From an uncultured Clostridia bacterium (GTDB taxonomy: Bacteria > Bacillota > Clostridia > Christensenellales > UBA1242), in NCBI GenBank assembly GCA_937911885.1, contig CALDPW010000169.1, positions 1 through 5,322 on the forward strand: a DNA stretch of 5,322 nucleotides. The letters are read 5' to 3'. The notes under the pieces were generated by a model, which saw nothing but the letters and a program-made list of their open reading frames with translations, searched no databases and had not been told where the DNA came from. Of the stretch, positions 4,925-5,322 are shown in pieces. Position numbers and translations under genes: made by a program. Every line of letters begins with the position of its first letter. The stretch's first letter is position 1.

Positions 4925-5296
4925 TTGATTTTTTCTTTTTTTAGAGTTATAATTAAAAAAACAAATAATTTGTTTAATAGTCATAAAATTAATACATTAA
5001 TCAATAGATTTCATATTAATATTGATAATGAAGATATATCTAGAGGAAGAAATTTAAAAAAGGATTATATTATTGTTTGTGCTAGACCTTTTATTAAGAA
5101 AATACCATTTACTTTAACAGGTGATCAAAATAAGGCCATTGATGAGATTTTGAAAGATAAAATAACTATAAATAATGAAAAGTATGCTAAATTTGGAAAT
5201 TTACCTCCAAATGGTATTAAAGGATTATGTTATTTTAAAGTTCAAGAAGCTGAAGAACAAAGAAGATTAGAAAAAGAACAAAAGGAACAAAAATAA
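4925..5296 (+). pseudogene. Open frame with RecG-like helicase segment, probable gene remnant
   Basis: The frame stays open for 123 codons from a TTG at 4925, but no ATG or GTG occurs in it, no Shine-Dalgarno precedes the TTG, and it begins only ten bases after a strong terminator. The one recognisable segment is residues 56-78 (5090-5158), reading FIKKIPFTLTGDQNKAIDEI and then LKD. It closely follows the start of the helicase domain of RecG (pattern F-x-x-LPF-x-LT-x-x-Q-x-x-x-x-x-EI). The Walker A segment that should come next (GDVGSGKT) is absent. The frame instead continues into unrelated sequence (GNLPPNGIKGLCYF) and ends in a Glu/Lys/Gln/Arg-rich tail (108-123). All 13 Asn codons are AAT, whereas the upstream SPOCS gene mixes AAT and AAC, and all Arg codons are AGA. 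Best reading: a decayed or recombined remnant, perhaps of foreign origin. Alternatively it is a real small protein with an unusual start. A functional RecG is excluded by length. Confidence 0.4.
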
Positions 5297-5297
5297 A

Positions 5298-5322
5298 ATG
5301 AAAATTGGGATAAGTAGTTGCT
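5298..5322 (+). CDS. Start of a DUF523-like gene, cut by the window edge
   Basis: Only eight codons are inside the window: MKIGISSC. This matches the usual opening of DUF523 family proteins (of the form K-I-x-I/V-S-A/S-C-L-L-G), small cytoplasmic proteins of unknown function with conserved cysteines. AAAGGA (5281-5286) lies 11 bases before the ATG and is a fair ribosome binding site. The ATG starts one base after the stop of the preceding open frame. With so few residues the family call is tentative, but the start itself looks real. Confidence 0.5.

Overview
The window reads as chromosomal DNA of an AT-rich, low-GC, spore-forming Firmicute, most likely a clostridial-type anaerobe. The case rests on three plus-strand genes: spo0A (master regulator of sporulation entry), veg (small conserved Firmicute protein) and a SPOCS/DUF3794 protein ending in a LysM domain (spore-envelope type). 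Codon choice is strongly A/T biased, and several intergenic stretches are almost pure A/T. I cannot name the species.

Layout. A minus-strand gene of unknown function (65-955) has its own terminator at the left edge. A 442-base gap (956-1397) separates it from the divergent spo0A (1398-2180). This gap holds two perfect Spo0A-box cores, an inverted repeat, a probable extended -10 promoter and, in otherwise AT-rich DNA, a locally GC-rich leader that can fold into two consecutive hairpins. Downstream on the plus strand come a zinc-ribbon protein with a very acidic tail (2374-2913), veg (3015-3245) and the SPOCS-LysM gene (3327-4862). Each of these three ends in its own intrinsic terminator, so they look like separate transcription units rather than one operon. 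After the last terminator lies a poorly defined reading frame carrying a short RecG-like helicase segment (4925-5296), probably a gene remnant. The first eight codons of a DUF523-like gene run off the right edge (5298-5322).

How it fits together. Spo0A~P would drive entry into sporulation and probably regulates its own promoter through the 0A boxes. The SPOCS-LysM gene has a near-consensus sigma-E (mother-cell) promoter whose -35 element lies inside the veg terminator. That ties it to the mother-cell programme that Spo0A ultimately triggers. The zinc-ribbon gene has a good sigma-A promoter and looks vegetative.

The most interesting points are the regulatory architecture of spo0A, the replacement of one acidic-pocket aspartate of Spo0A by Asn, the absence of spoIVB next to spo0A, the sigma-E promoter embedded in a terminator, and the unrecognised two-domain minus-strand protein. 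I see no CRISPR array, rRNA, tRNA, complete mobile element or obvious new multi-gene defence system.
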